DNA of 64,000 nt from Daphnia carinata (GCF_022539665.2 NC_081332.1:1509773-1573772), one strand, 5' to 3'; numbered from the stretch's first letter, positions 50,012 through 61,951 are shown. Made by a program: numbers and translations. Notes: a model not told the origin generated them from the sequence alone.

Positions 50012-51213
50012 GCAGGTCGTCTAGCAAACCATCTTTAGTTTCGGCCGTCTAAACATCTTTGGTTTTTACCTATTCATTAAGTTGGAAATAATTCAATTTC
50101 ACATATAATTTTGTTATCAAAATAATTACATTCTTACCGTATAGCACATCCCCCAACCTGCATAATTAACAATTATAATCAATTCCTTAACTAAATCGGG
50201 AAATAAACACAATTTTTGTTTTCTTGGAAATTCTTTCATTTTCAGATATTTTATTCGAATTTTTAATGTAGCTCTGCGCTGAACTAGCCAGCGACGATGA
50301 ATTCGGATCCACTCTCGGGATTCGTGCGTGTACGGGAATGTAACGCAACCGAAATGAACGATAGTAATGGAAATAACATGAAAAAATGAGGGGAAAAAAA
50401 TTTGAAGCAACTTGGTCATAAGTGAAGGCCAAAGAGAAAACGAAAAATAACAGTTGACCAAAATATATAAAAAAGGAGGGGACAGGAAGAAGACAATAAA
50501 GATAGAAAAGCCAAACAAAAGAAGAACGGTCATTAATGTGAGCTAAAAAAAAATAGAAACAAAAAAGGGAAAAGAAATAGAACAAGCAACAAAAGAGTAC
50601 AAATTTTGTGCAATTTAAACACAATCGGGACACACTTTCTCAGTGTTTTAAGCTCACGCCAACGCCCCCAAATCACGTTTTGCGGTCATCAGCTGAAATT
50701 CGGAACACGAAAATTTGCTGAACCGTTCGGGACCGTAAGAAACGTAGGCGCGATATAATATCTGAAACGGACCTCTCTGATTGTGTTTGAAAAACGTTTG
50801 GCACGGAGAAGACCGTTCGACTGGAGAGACACATTCTATATGGAATGGAACTAAGCAAATGGCCTGTACAAGATGGAAGACGTGAAAAACTGAAGCGAAA
50901 TAAATCCCCCCTTCCATTCGAAATAATTAATGAAATATATAAATTAGGCACGTTCACGATTTTCTTTCGTGTAACCCTTTCAACTCCGTTCTTCCCGTCT
51001 TTTCTTTATGGAACAGCATGAATCACATTTGTTTTCACGAGAATTCCTCTTCGACGCAGGTGTGAAATGACGCCGTGTTGCTAGCGCGTGAACGATACGA
51101 ACCGAACGATTTCACGGTGGCAAATGACGTCCCCGTTCCCGCTCTAGATCTTCAATTTTTTTAAAACGTTTAAAATTTTAATTTAAAAAAAACGTGCATA
51201 ATTAAAACACTAC
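50012..51213. other. 3' flanks of two convergent genes
   Basis: No independent gene is seen. The stretch holds the CLCA 3' UTR and, on the minus strand, the unresolved last exon or exons of the membrane-protein gene at 51214-53205. One candidate continuation starts after an acceptor near 50873 and stays open to 50673 (minus), but it is unproven. Confidence 0.35.
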
Positions 51214-53205
51214 CTGGAAAATCCCGGAGCATCGATAGCCGAACGGAAAGATCCAGCGGGAGATGGCGGGAACGAGCCGACGATGGATCCGTAGTCTGTG
51301 AACGAACCCATTTCATCTTCTTCCGATTGGCCTCCACTTCCGCCGTCCATCCGGTAAGGTCCGTGCGATCCTATGTAGCCCGTGCTACCGTAGCTATTCT
51401 GGCGAACGGCTATCATTATAAAATACAATAAAAATTGAAAATTTAAATCAATTTGTTTTTCTTATCTCGGTCATCATCCATCATATCACGTGAACGCATC
51501 ACGTTAAGAGCAGCCAACCGGCTGCACCGGTTTCTTTTGAATTTTTTAAGGTTACCGTAAACCGCTTAAAGCATTCAATGTCAATTCTTCCCTCACTACA
51601 CCGCCGTTGTAGGGTGAACGTTCGTCCTTGAATCTTCCGAAAAACAATCCCTCCCCCTTTCTCCTTTTACCTGTTGTTATCGCACTGGATGGATCCCCCA
51701 AACGATCGTTTCAAGGTTAACAATTTAGACTTACGAGTTGTTTTCTGTTTACATTCAAAACATAAAAAAATGGCCATGTTTCCCCTTAAAAACAGTTGAC
51801 CTTGTAGGAGAGCTCTTATGGCCGTTTGTTGACCTTCTCCAGAAGGATCACACCTTCCGCATTTCAATCAGACCGTTGTTTCAAAAACCGAAAAATGGGG
51901 ACTAACCGATGATTTGCGAACGGAAAACGGACGATACGGCTGAGATGAACTCACCTGCTGGTCGGACGTCCGTTTCCATGCTGATGACGGAAACTTGAGG
52001 AGCGACGGGATGATGAGGACCACCGTTCATGCATCCGTTCGGCTCCTGGCTCTTGCTCTTCTTCCGCCTGAAATGCATCCAAACGCCGAAACCGATGATG
52101 GCCGCCGTGATCAGGGCCGCCGCCACGATAACTCCCGCCAACTCGGCTGCAATTTTTTATTATTATTATTATGTTTTTTTTTTAAAGAACAAAATGGGGA
52201 CCCGTCGAGAGAAAGTCGGCACACTAACGTGTGAAATAATAAGAACAATCACGCGGATACATCGTCAGCTGACTAGCGAATAGTTTAGATTGAACAAAAA
52301 GGCTTTAAAAATGTTATTAACAAAAATTATTTCAAATCTCCACCCTGGAGTTATTGCATTAGCGAAAACCGCCATTTTGTATGCTGGACAAAACAAGTCG
52401 GCATTCCAACCGTTTCGGGATAAACTGGCAAGACATCGAAGTAGGTCAACGCCTATCTCTACCCTCTCTCTCTCTCTCTGACTGGCTTACTTTTTTTGTT
52501 AGTATGCAAATACATTGGTATATCTCTTTCCTACGTAAGCGATTAAGTTCCCCACCATTTTGATTCCGCTGTACTTTCTGTTGTGTTGAAATTCCCCGTG
52601 CAAAAATTAAACTAAGGAAACTCTCACATTCAAGGTCGGACGAAAGGGAAATCGAAAATCAAACAAAAGAGAAAAGACGTTCCACGCGCAATGGCTACGT
52701 GAAAGATTGAGCGTGTAAAGCACACGCACAGCAATCACGAAAGAATAAATACAAACGTTTCTTACCTGGACTGAGTTCGTGAGGCCCGGCTGCCGTCGGT
52801 TCCTGGTCTAACCTTGAGGCGCTAGTGAAGAGGTCGTCGCCGTTGTTCACGCCCAGATGAATAGCGTCTGGAAAACACGTGAAAAGAAGACCGCCACCAC
52901 CACAACCAAAAAATGAAAAGAAAATACGTTAGTTTTAAGTTGAAATGTTTTCTCGATAGATTTCTACTGGTGAAATTCAACGTGTGCAATTTTTGCGAAG
53001 GTCGATTTCGATTGACGTCACGGCCTTCGCAATTCAGAAATAACAACACGTGCGTGTTCTGTTTGATGACGCAATTTCAAAATGTGAAAAAAACCTTACC
53101 GTCAAGCTTGACTTTGGACGGCCTGTCGGCGAACGATGACGATCCACCAGTTAACTCGACCAGACCCAGGTGAGCCAACGGTTGGGTAAGATCCGAATGT
53201 TCCAT
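51214..53205 (-). CDS. Unidentified single-pass membrane protein (3' end unresolved)
   Basis: I do not recognise this gene. Four minus-strand exons join in frame: 53205-53100 (ATG, M-E-H-S-D), 52867-52766, 52146-51955 and 51409-51214, about 198 residues before an open donor (phase 2). There is no signal peptide. A first segment of about 70 residues has no Cys. A membrane helix follows (LAGVIVAAALITAAIIGFGV), with a stop-transfer RRKKSK. The cytoplasmic tail is Gly/Ser/Pro-rich and carries an acidic patch (SEEDEM) and several Tyr (TDYGSIVGSFP). The last exon was not found with confidence, and the true start may lie further upstream. The product may be an adaptor or adhesion-type membrane protein; function is unknown. 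Confidence 0.6.
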
Positions 53206-54058
53206 GACGTTCTCTTTGTAATGTGGTTTTTTTAATATATACACACACACACAAGTGAAGCACTTGTTTAGCTGAGATGCTCGGATGATTTTGCAAATTT
53301 GAAGAATTACAAGATGATCCGACGTGGCATTTCAACACTAACTCTTCCACATTGCACGTTTGTTTTGGCATGCAAATTTGATTTTTCTTTTCGTGTAATC
53401 CAAATCGAATTCCAGCCAACTGTAAAATCAGAATGAAAGTATATAATATAATACGTAAGACGACAATCGATGAAGCCAAAACGACAGTTGTGAAATGTAC
53501 AAAGTGAAAGCTTTTGTTTCTTAATATGATTGATTTCCTTCGTCAAAAACTGCATGTCTATCTCGTATACATTTTGGCTTCAACACACAATCTCACATTA
53601 TTTTGAATAGATAAAAAAAAATAAATGCAAGTGGTACTAACTCTTTCCCCTGATTCCGTCTGACTTCTTTTGTTGCTACGTCCAACGGTTAAAACTAATT
53701 AAAGGTGTAATCAGCTAAACTCTTTTCTTTCTCTTGCAGCTTAGTCGTAAGACGGTAGTATAACACACACGACCAGCTGATAACACGACAACAACGCCAA
53801 ACACACACACACACACACGAAAGAGAGAGTCGAATGTGGAACCGGAGCAAACACCCACCTTCCAGCTCCACTGAAACCCTGTCACTGAATGACGATAGAG
53901 AACGGACCACTCGTCTGAGTTTAGTTCTTATTTCTTTCTCTCTCTTTAATCATCCGCTTTTCTCTCATTCTCCTTCTTTCCCTTTTTTTTTTTCAACGCG
54001 TGTTGTGCAGACGTTACGAGTATATTCAACGTCAAGCCCAAATATATTCTCTAGAGAT
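53206..54058. other. Upstream region of the membrane-protein gene
   Basis: No coding exon is supportable. The stretch holds a (CA)n run at 53801-53818 and pyrimidine-rich tracts near 53936-53995. It may contain non-coding first exons of the minus-strand gene. Confidence 0.4.
53801..53818. repeat. (AC)n microsatellite
   Basis: An uninterrupted AC run in the upstream region of the membrane-protein gene. Confidence 0.85.
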
Positions 54059-54083
54059 GGTTTTTACCTGTCTGGTAAAAACC
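54059..54083. repeat. Small perfect inverted repeat
   Basis: GGTTTTTACC, a 5-base loop TGTCT, then GGTAAAAACC make a perfect 10-bp stem. Nothing around it suggests a gene. The stem is short for a microRNA precursor. Confidence 0.6.
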
Positions 54084-56046
54084 AGGTGAGACGGCCACTG
54101 CAGGGAACATGGTATCCCAAGTGTCGAGCTTAATCCGATGCGCTAATTCCATCTAATGGATTTTTGAATTTTTTGCCAAATGATGTTTAAATAGTTGTAA
54201 AAGAAAAATAGAGTTGTGGTGTAAGAAATGAAAACAAAAGCGTAGGCCTGTAAAAACAAACAAAATGGCCATCGTGAATGCGAAAAGCGAGACGGTGAGT
54301 GAAAACGGAATACGAACCACGAAATGTAGAGAAATAAAAAGAAACTTTCACTCTTTTCGGATTATTATTGTGTGCCCAGTTTGCTGGCCGAGTATACAGA
54401 CATAAAAATTGGGCAAAAAACGAATGATTTCGGTTATAGGACATCGTTCTCACGAATATCCACACCCAACGCGTTGACCATTCACGTAACAATTAGAAAA
54501 CAAAACAAAAAAAGTGTATCGTAAATTATTACACAAATCATTCGATTCAATTGAATTCTAACTGCATCTATGACCCACATATTGATTGAAGGGGAAGTGC
54601 CGCTGAGCAGGATGTTGAATTGGTTATAATTGCCAAAACGAGTTTTTGCTATTTATTAACTCTAGAATTTAAAAAGGGGGGGGGGACGCAATTGGGGGCG
54701 AGGTTGTTCACTTTCACACACGCGTGTTGTACTCGACAATCCAACTTATTAATTCAGCTGGTCCTGTTCGGTCCCAACAGGACGAAAATCCTTATTGTTA
54801 CACAGGTACGTTAAATCCTTCAAGGTGATCATCATTCACCTTTATCTCCTCCAGATGTTGTTCAAGTACAACCCCCTTTTTTTCATAACAATTTCATCTT
54901 AACGTGTCCCATTTTTTGTTTATTATTTCATCAAATCCCACATTATTAACACAGCAGCTTTTCACTTTCTTGAGGGACGCGATGACACGTCAGACATCGG
55001 GTCTATTAGCTTAAACACATTTTTATAAATACAAGAGCCTCATATGGCACTGTCTCCGGCAGAAGTGAAATCCGGTTCGGTGGTTTGCTTACGTAATTTA
55101 ACAGTTTTTTGAAGACATGGACTGCGGGAGCTGTGTGGTATATCGATCAAGGCCGGTACATGTGGAACGGTTAAAAGTAACAACAGGAACCAGCACGATT
55201 TTTTTTCTTTTCTATTTTTAATGAAACCAAGTGAAATTCTTTTTTTTTTTTAAACCACGTACGCATGTTTGTATTATGATGTGTGTATTAAGAGTTCTTG
55301 AACCCATAATCTGCCACCCGCCATCACGGGCCGTCCGCACAGATCTGGTCTAGTGTAGATAAGACGGAGCAAAGAGCAAATGTTCGTTCAAAACAAGATC
55401 GTGGCACTTTTTAATTAAGAATTAAATATCTTTAATTCATTCAGCATATCGCTGCGTCATTCGAAACTGGCCAGCAAACGACAAGCAGTTCGAAAATGCT
55501 GGCTAAGCGGATGTGGCCTGTTTATCGTTCCAAGGTTACACATACAAAAAAGAAATATATCTAACCTTGTTATTTGTAAAACTATACTTCCCCATAGCCA
55601 TTTGAATGGAGTCCCGCCTTAAAATGGGGAACTCAAGGTGGTCCGGTGAAGGGGGATCGACGGATGCCGAAGGGGGGGACTGACGAGGAACATTCGTCAA
55701 GGGGATCCGAAAAGCTTTTGTCCCAGGTCAGGTTTGTCCAGATTCCCCACTCATTTGCCTTTGGTCCGTCCTTGACCGACCACCTGGAATGCTATTATTT
55801 ATTAAAGAAAAAAATTTTGTAGGGAAGGAAATAAGATACAAACCAAAAGTGTAACGCATTTCGAAAAACCTTGGATTAAAAGGGGCTGTTTATCTTACCT
55901 GTTGTTCACCTACATCTGATAACTCGTTTGTTATAATCTTGTCAATAACATGGCACCGATGTAATAAATTCAAAACGATGTGTCTTGATAAACAATCAAA
56001 TATAAACAGGGTCCACTTATTTCTTTAGAAAAAACACATCGAATTT
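54084..56046. other. Intergenic
   Basis: Two kilobases show no recognised gene, RNA or element. A G-run (54667-54675) and several T-runs are simple repeats. A GC-richer patch at about 55600-55790 has no open frame of note. Confidence 0.5.
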
Positions 56047-57783
56047 TTAGCCGGATGGAATCAAAACAGCAAGGATCCATTCAATTAAAAAGGCCGTGAT
56101 CGAGATAACGATGCCAATGGCCAGTAAGTAGAATGCCCCTTCTAAATTAATCAAAGAGAATCGCACCAAGGTTGGAGCACTTTGCCGATGTCTTCCGGAT
56201 GGCTTCATCGAACGGTGGTAATCAACCAAACCGGCTTCGGTCAGACGTTGAAGCACAAGGTCGATTCGGGCCTTCAAAGGTGAATCTTTTTGAAGGCCAA
56301 AGGACGAACGTGTCGGGAACAGCCTCTCCTTCATGACGTGCAAATCATGCGGCGAACTCGATTGTGTCATCATTAAATAATTCAAACTATCCAGCGATGA
56401 ATCGACTGCCCATTGGCCAGTTTCCAGCAAGGATAGCATGTGACTGATGTTATTAGTGGTGGTCAGTTGATGACCTAACAGACGACGATGAGGATCCGAT
56501 GAATTCAACAGCACCGTCTTGTAGAAATCGCTGAACATCATTTTATTGAGGGGACTCTCTACCAACTGCTGGATCGTATCGATGGGTTGCTGGGCGAACG
56601 GTTCAGTTAGGAATGAAATCAAACCGGAACGATAAACGGTGGACAAGATGGTAGCTGCGAAAAGCCAACACCAGATGAGAAACAAGCGGCAGACGGACGC
56701 CCTTCCATCGGGTAGACGAGGTTGTTGGATCCAAAGGAGCTGACCGAGAACGAAAATGAACGAAGCGATCAATGATCTTCGCTGATATAATTTACCAGCT
56801 AGAAAGAGAGCGATAGTGACGAGCAAGAGAGAAGCACAAGTGGCCAGCCAAGTGTTTGAAGAAAACGGGGCAATTAACGCCGTCCAATTGGCCAATGGTT
56901 TCGGACCGGGCACTACGAAACAATCGTAATCTGTCTTGTATATTTGACTGAAACTGATGTGAGGCAACCAGGAGTGCATCATGTACAAATCTCCGAACGC
57001 TAAATCAACTTCTTTTCTCACCAACATGCCCCGGATGCCCGTGAATTCGATTATCTTGCCCGTCGTCTTGTTCTTCACCATGTCCCCCCACATCTCGTCG
57101 GCTCGTGCTAAGACGTACGTGAATGTGAAATTCAATTTTTCTGCGATGAGTTTCACGATTAATGGCTCGATCCCCTCTAGTTCGGTGCCCGGCTCACGCA
57201 CAACGACAGCTGGCGGATGATGAAGCGTTGCGATTCTAAGATGCCGGCCAGCCAATTTGAGATTCAAAAGTTCGCGGGTGTCGAAAACGCTGAGATTCTC
57301 ATAGCGGATGATGCGATTTTCATTGACGGACCATCTTAATAATTTGATTAAAATGTCCGGTTGTTCGAGCAGCACGAAAACTCGTTCGTTCATCACGTCC
57401 AGCAACAGTTTGTCGGCTTGGTCAGTCAAATTCGTAACAGCAATCACTTTGTTCAGATGGAAATGATTGACGAGTTTGCGGTAGATCGTCGAAAGCTCAT
57501 TGGCGTTGCTGTAACACGACACGACCGCATCATTGCAAACGATTTCGTTACGTCCGTGAGAGAACAGCGTGACGGGTTTTCTGTTATCACCTGTCAATAG
57601 GTTGACTAATGAGATTTCATTCTCAGTTTCAGAGAGGGAAAGAACAATTCCAGGGCAATTGGATTGATTTAAAATTGTAAGGATCACTTTGAATAGTTGG
57701 CTGTCCCGTTCGGTCGTTAACGGGACGAGTGTCAACGCAAACACACAGATGAGTAAAATCATGACTAAAGGGATAAACAACAT
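56047..57783 (-). CDS. Ionotropic receptor (IR), single-exon
   Basis: An uninterrupted frame of 578 residues. IRs are chemosensory relatives of iGluRs, located in dendritic cilia of sensory neurons. It opens with a signal peptide (MLFIPLVMILLICVFALTLV) and then a divergent N-terminal region. The S1 lobe starts at GRHLRIATLHHPPAVVV near residue 180, followed by GIEPLIVKLIAEKLNFTFTY and GMLVRKEVDLAFG. M1 is NTWLATCASLLLVTIALFL. After the pore comes M3 (AATILSTVYRSGLISFL), then PIDTIQQLVESP. The S2 lobe has SFGLQKDSPLKARIDL and a C-terminal M4 (GAFYLLAIGIVISITAFLIE). The Arg of the iGluR glutamate site is not conserved, as expected for divergent IRs. It is a clear relative of the two IRs at 59.8-63.8 kb and is divergently oriented to them. 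The ligand is unknown. Confidence 0.92.
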   Translation of the reverse strand: MLFIPLVMILLICVFALTLVPLTTERDSQLFKVILTILNQSNCPGIVLSLSETENEISLVNLLTGDNRKPVTLFSHGRNEIVCNDAVVSCYSNANELSTIYRKLVNHFHLNKVIAVTNLTDQADKLLLDVMNERVFVLLEQPDILIKLLRWSVNENRIIRYENLSVFDTRELLNLKLAGRHLRIATLHHPPAVVVREPGTELEGIEPLIVKLIAEKLNFTFTYVLARADEMWGDMVKNKTTGKIIEFTGIRGMLVRKEVDLAFGDLYMMHSWLPHISFSQIYKTDYDCFVVPGPKPLANWTALIAPFSSNTWLATCASLLLVTIALFLAGKLYQRRSLIASFIFVLGQLLWIQQPRLPDGRASVCRLFLIWCWLFAATILSTVYRSGLISFLTEPFAQQPIDTIQQLVESPLNKMMFSDFYKTVLLNSSDPHRRLLGHQLTTTNNISHMLSLLETGQWAVDSSLDSLNYLMMTQSSSPHDLHVMKERLFPTRSSFGLQKDSPLKARIDLVLQRLTEAGLVDYHRSMKPSGRHRQSAPTLVRFSLINLEGAFYLLAIGIVISITAFLIEWILAVLIPSG

Positions 57784-59683
57784 GCAGCCATTAGCAAAAG
57801 AACAACTCTGCCTTTACTAGCTTTTATTTTACTTGTTTCATACAAAAAAAAACAAGCCTTTTGTTTAAGTATTTTGTATGTGACATGCGCTGCGGAAAGA
57901 CACGCGTAAAAGTATGTCAGCGGTCATTAGTAAACAAACGCGTTTGGAATAAATAAAAGATCCTTCTTTGACATAATTGGACATGGTGCGTAAAGAAAAA
58001 AGACGATCGATCGATAATGACATCCAAATGAAACGTGCGTCTTCGATTTTATCGATCTAACCTTTAGGTGACTCACGTTGTCGTGCACGTGAATTTCTCA
58101 CGTTTTTCAATTGGCACCTACAATACAAAACACATTGGAATTTTAATTTACAATGGCACAAAACGCTTTCATTCCATACGAACTATAGAGATTCTCCATT
58201 AGAAGAAGAGAAAGTTAAGCAATGAAAAGAAATTCAATGGAGAATAAACAGCGAATTGTAGGGCACCCCTACAAAGAGAAACAGCCTAAAAGGAGAATCC
58301 CAACTTTCTCCACAAACCCACAATAGATGGACTCTCTTAAATTGAAATCATGGCGTTAATAACTTGAATTTAATTTCGATTTTCTAATGAAAGTTATGCT
58401 GGCAATGCGGGTGGAGTCGCGTCAGAGAACCGCAGCGAAATCTCGTGCAGACAGATGGGCAATTTTGTTTGTTGGCCATTACACACACGCCTGATATTGC
58501 ACGTACAGACGTCACTAAAACTTTTGCTAGCGAGCTAGCTTCACGCTCTCTTGAGTTTGGCTATTGCGGTCGGTCTATTGCGCACATAATCAGATCTAGC
58601 GCATCACCCCAAAGTTTTGATATCGTAACATCCGTCACGCGAGAAACTAGAGAATCAAAAAAACAGCTGCAATCGCAACGTCTTCTATTTTTTTTTTTTT
58701 TTAGAAATCAGTCAACATGACAACTGATGCGGGCAATTCGCACATGTCCGGTCATTCACTTTAATTTCAAATCTCTTCGAATCACAATAAAAAAAAGTGA
58801 AAACAATCAAATTTATAGTGGGCGACATGGATGGCCCAGCTCGTAATCGACATAATGGTGAAATTCGCTAAACGCGCAATTACATTTCGTAAATTAAAAC
58901 GTGTTATTCTAGTGCCAAGTACATCGGGACCGGTTTTTTCGGCTGATCGTGACCTTCACGTTTAAAGTGAATGGAGTTCATACGAGATAATAAGCACAGA
59001 CCATAATTTGATTCCTTTCGTTTTTGTTTTTCTTCGTGGAAGCCAAGAGAAAGTTTGATTATATCCTATCGCATTCCTAGATTTATTTTGTGTTCGTGAG
59101 CGCCCGCGGGATATTTGCGGTGCGTGAAACTTTTTACAACGGCATCGTGCGGATAAACGAAGCACCAGCTCAACTTGACCATGGGTTTGTTTTGGGCTCA
59201 ATTTAAAACGAACTGTCTTGCGAAACGAAAATTGCGGCGGACATTCTTTAAAAGTTATGATCAAATAAACGACAATAGAAATCCCGTTTTTTTAAAGTGG
59301 GGAGTCAGTTATGTCCCTTTTTATGTAAGACCTGCAGAAAGGCTATTGTTTGAGACATTTTTTTCGTGAAAATCTCTTGTTTTTCGATTTTCCATTATCC
59401 TACTACGACTACGTCCGTGTTGTAAAGGAGGTCGCCGAATTTTTTAAATTAAAAACTACGTTAATTAATCTCTTGGTCACGAAATCTAGTCCGTTGCGCA
59501 CTAAATTGATCAATTTTGCTTCGCTCCTTCGATACAAGATCACGCAGAACAAAAAACTCATTAGCTAGAAATATAGAAAAAGACATGCAATTCTACACTC
59601 TTCATTTGCATACGAGATGACTTCCAAGGCTTAAAAAAAAGGGAAACACCCTTTTTCTAATAACTTCATTTGTCATCAACAGC
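57784..59683. promoter_or_regulatory. Shared upstream region of divergent IR genes
   Basis: No coding gene is seen. This 1.9 kb lies between the minus-strand IR (start 57783) and the plus-strand IR (start 59779). It has T-runs near 58687-58702 but no other structure I can name. It presumably contains both promoters. Confidence 0.4.
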
Positions 59684-59697
59684 GTTGCCTAGGCAAC
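59684..59697. promoter_or_regulatory. Perfect palindromic X-box (RFX site) upstream of an IR
   Basis: GTTGCCTAGGCAAC is a perfect palindrome and a full match to the RFX consensus. It lies 82-95 bases before the IR start codon at 59779 and about 65 bases before a TCAGTTG initiator at 59759-59765. A TTTTAAAA box at 59727-59734 sits between them at TATA distance. The position is typical of X-boxes in ciliary-gene promoters. Confidence 0.65.
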
Positions 59698-59778
59698 ATC
59701 AAGCAGTTCCCAACGTCTCGTCGAACTTTTAAAAAGACCTCCTTTCCATCCGTTGACATTCAGTTGTTTCACATCATC

Positions 59779-61626
59779 ATGGAAAAGTTCGTATTCAACA
59801 TCAAACTGACGTTGCTCTGCTACTCCATTCACTTGGTTTTTGCTTCAAACAACCAGCGAACTGTCGAAGTAGTTTCAAAGCTCCTGACCGATTCAAAATG
59901 CAGTGGACTCGTGTCCGTTTTTGACTTCGTCCATGAACAAAGTGAACGCGTCTACACGGATGATGAGCTCATCGACACTTTCATTAATCATCAATCTAAA
60001 CCTTTCACTATTCTAGAAAGCTTTAATGGCTCTGTAATGTTAACTGAAAACTGGAAAAAAGAGCCCGTGTGCCGTAATGTCGTTATTTTCGGCCGTCAAT
60101 CACGAAATCTATCGTCGATCTATCGTCAAATAAAGAGCCATTTTTTCATCAACAAAGCGGCCATCGTAACCCAATTTTCTCGTGAAGAAGCCATTGATAT
60201 TCTGTTTGAAATTCAAAATGAGAAGGTCTTTATTATACTAGAGAAACTCGGCAAAGATTTGGAACTGTACTCTTGGGCTGCTAATAACAAGACATCTCAG
60301 ATCACCATCGACGCCCATGCAATTGTAAACAGTAATGTAATTCAAACTGGAGCCATCAATTTATCTGGAAGACATTTGATTATTGGTACGGTGCATAATC
60401 CACCTGCTGTCAGGATAGATCCTGGACTGACCCCCGAAATGAAGAAAACCATCGGAGGAATAGAACCGTCACTCATCGAAACGATGGCCAATCATTTGCA
60501 ATTCACTTACGATTACGTCGAAGCTTCGCCGAAGGAAATGTGGGGGGAAGTCTACGGTCATCGAGGTAATCTCACCATCACAGGACTATTGGGAATGTTG
60601 GCCAGGAAAGAGGTGGACGTAGCCGTTAGCAATTTCTACATCAACAACATACGATGGCCTTACGTCAGTTACACTGTCGTCTACAAATTCAGTTACGAAT
60701 CGTTTCTCGTTCCAGCTCCAAAACCCTACGCCAAATGGAAGGCCGTTTTCTATTCGTTCACGTTGCCCACTTGGTTAGCAACGATCGCATCGGCCATTGT
60801 GGTCATCATGATGCTGCGTTTAGTAGCGGTTGTCTCTTCGTTTCAATCGGATTCTCAATTACGTCGGTACAACGTTTTCGCTGACTATCCGTTCTGCTGT
60901 CTCTACGTCATCGGCAATTTGCTGAACGTTCAAGTCCAACCGCAGAGCATCCTATCCACGGCCAACAGGATGTTCCTCATATGGTGGTTGTTTGGAACTC
61001 TTATACTCACCACTGGTTACCGTTCGGGTTTGATTTCTTACATGACATTCCCGTTCACTCCGCCTGCCATTGATACGCTCCAACAGCTGGTGGATAGTCC
61101 TTTAAAGAAAGCCAGTTTCAGTGTCTACACGATAGAGGCGTTGGTGAATGCTAGTTCAGAGATAGACAGGACACTAGGAGCGGAATTGATTCCGCATTAC
61201 AATTTGACGGGCATGTTCGTATCGCTAGAATCTGGAGAATGGGCTGTGGAATCTAATTTAGATAACCTGTTGTACACGGCAGCTACGATGTATCCGACCA
61301 CAACGACTGGACCTAAAGTACATCTCATTAAAGACAAGATTTTGCCTTCGCGTGTGGCGTTTGGTTTGCAGAAAGATTCGCAATTGAAAGTGTATTTTGA
61401 TAAAAAGATCCAGCATTTGATCGAAGCCGGAATAGTCGATCATCTCAAATCTGTTTTCGCTAAAAAGATGGACAAGTGGAACCCGAAGAAAGCGAACAGC
61501 CTGATCTCGTTCTCGCTGGACAGTCTGCAAGGAGCGTTTTATTTGCTCGTTTTTGGATTTGCTTTGTCTACTTTCATATTCGTTGCTGAAATCGTTGTTA
61601 AAATGTTGAAACGACCACAAGTATAA
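59779..61626 (+). CDS. Ionotropic receptor (IR), single-exon, tandem copy 1
   Basis: A 615-residue open frame from ATG at 59779. The open frame extends upstream without another ATG. A signal-like N-terminus (MEKFVFNIKLTLLCYSIHLVFA) leads to a divergent N-terminal region, then S1 with LSGRHLIIGTVHNPPAVRI, GIEPSLIETMANHLQFTYDY and LLGMLARKEVDVAVS. M1 is PTWLATIASAIVVIMMLRLV. M3 is ILTTGYRSGLISYMTFPFTP, followed by AIDTLQQLVDSPLKK. S2 has AFGLQKDSQLKVYFDKKIQH, and M4 is GAFYLLVFGFALSTFIFVAE. It is a close tandem paralogue of the next gene. The upstream X-box suggests expression in ciliated sensory neurons. The ligand is unknown. Confidence 0.93.
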   Translation: MEKFVFNIKLTLLCYSIHLVFASNNQRTVEVVSKLLTDSKCSGLVSVFDFVHEQSERVYTDDELIDTFINHQSKPFTILESFNGSVMLTENWKKEPVCRNVVIFGRQSRNLSSIYRQIKSHFFINKAAIVTQFSREEAIDILFEIQNEKVFIILEKLGKDLELYSWAANNKTSQITIDAHAIVNSNVIQTGAINLSGRHLIIGTVHNPPAVRIDPGLTPEMKKTIGGIEPSLIETMANHLQFTYDYVEASPKEMWGEVYGHRGNLTITGLLGMLARKEVDVAVSNFYINNIRWPYVSYTVVYKFSYESFLVPAPKPYAKWKAVFYSFTLPTWLATIASAIVVIMMLRLVAVVSSFQSDSQLRRYNVFADYPFCCLYVIGNLLNVQVQPQSILSTANRMFLIWWLFGTLILTTGYRSGLISYMTFPFTPPAIDTLQQLVDSPLKKASFSVYTIEALVNASSEIDRTLGAELIPHYNLTGMFVSLESGEWAVESNLDNLLYTAATMYPTTTTGPKVHLIKDKILPSRVAFGLQKDSQLKVYFDKKIQHLIEAGIVDHLKSVFAKKMDKWNPKKANSLISFSLDSLQGAFYLLVFGFALSTFIFVAEIVVKMLKRPQV

Positions 61627-61943
61627 TGTGACGTCATTTTCCTATTTAAATCAGATGGATGAATTAAGAACATTTAGTTGTAGAAATTCGCGTGAGTTAC
61701 TGTGATCCGACGTATGCCATTCAAATTAGTTTGCACTGACTAATGTTACCCATATGCACTGGCAGAGTAGAAGTTTGATAACTACAGAAACTTTGCTCCT
61801 CATCGTTAGCTGTCAATGAGAAACTACAGTTTGGAAATTGCATGGACAGGTGTCTAACTTCGGAAATATCAAAGAGACCTGCGCAAAACAATTAGAAATG
61901 TATCGTAAGAGAACGAGTTTGGATTCTACGTCAATGTCTCTGG
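61627..61943. other. Short intergenic region between tandem IRs
   Basis: It holds the 3' flank of the first tandem IR and the upstream region of the second. No gene is seen. No X-box was found here, unlike upstream of the first copy. Confidence 0.5.
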
Positions 61944-61951
61944 TATATAAA
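61944..61951 (+). promoter_or_regulatory. TATA box of tandem IR copy 2
   Basis: TATATAAA lies 45-52 bases before the start codon at 61996. A transcript starting about 30 bases downstream would have a very short 5' UTR. Evidence is motif and position only. Confidence 0.5.
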
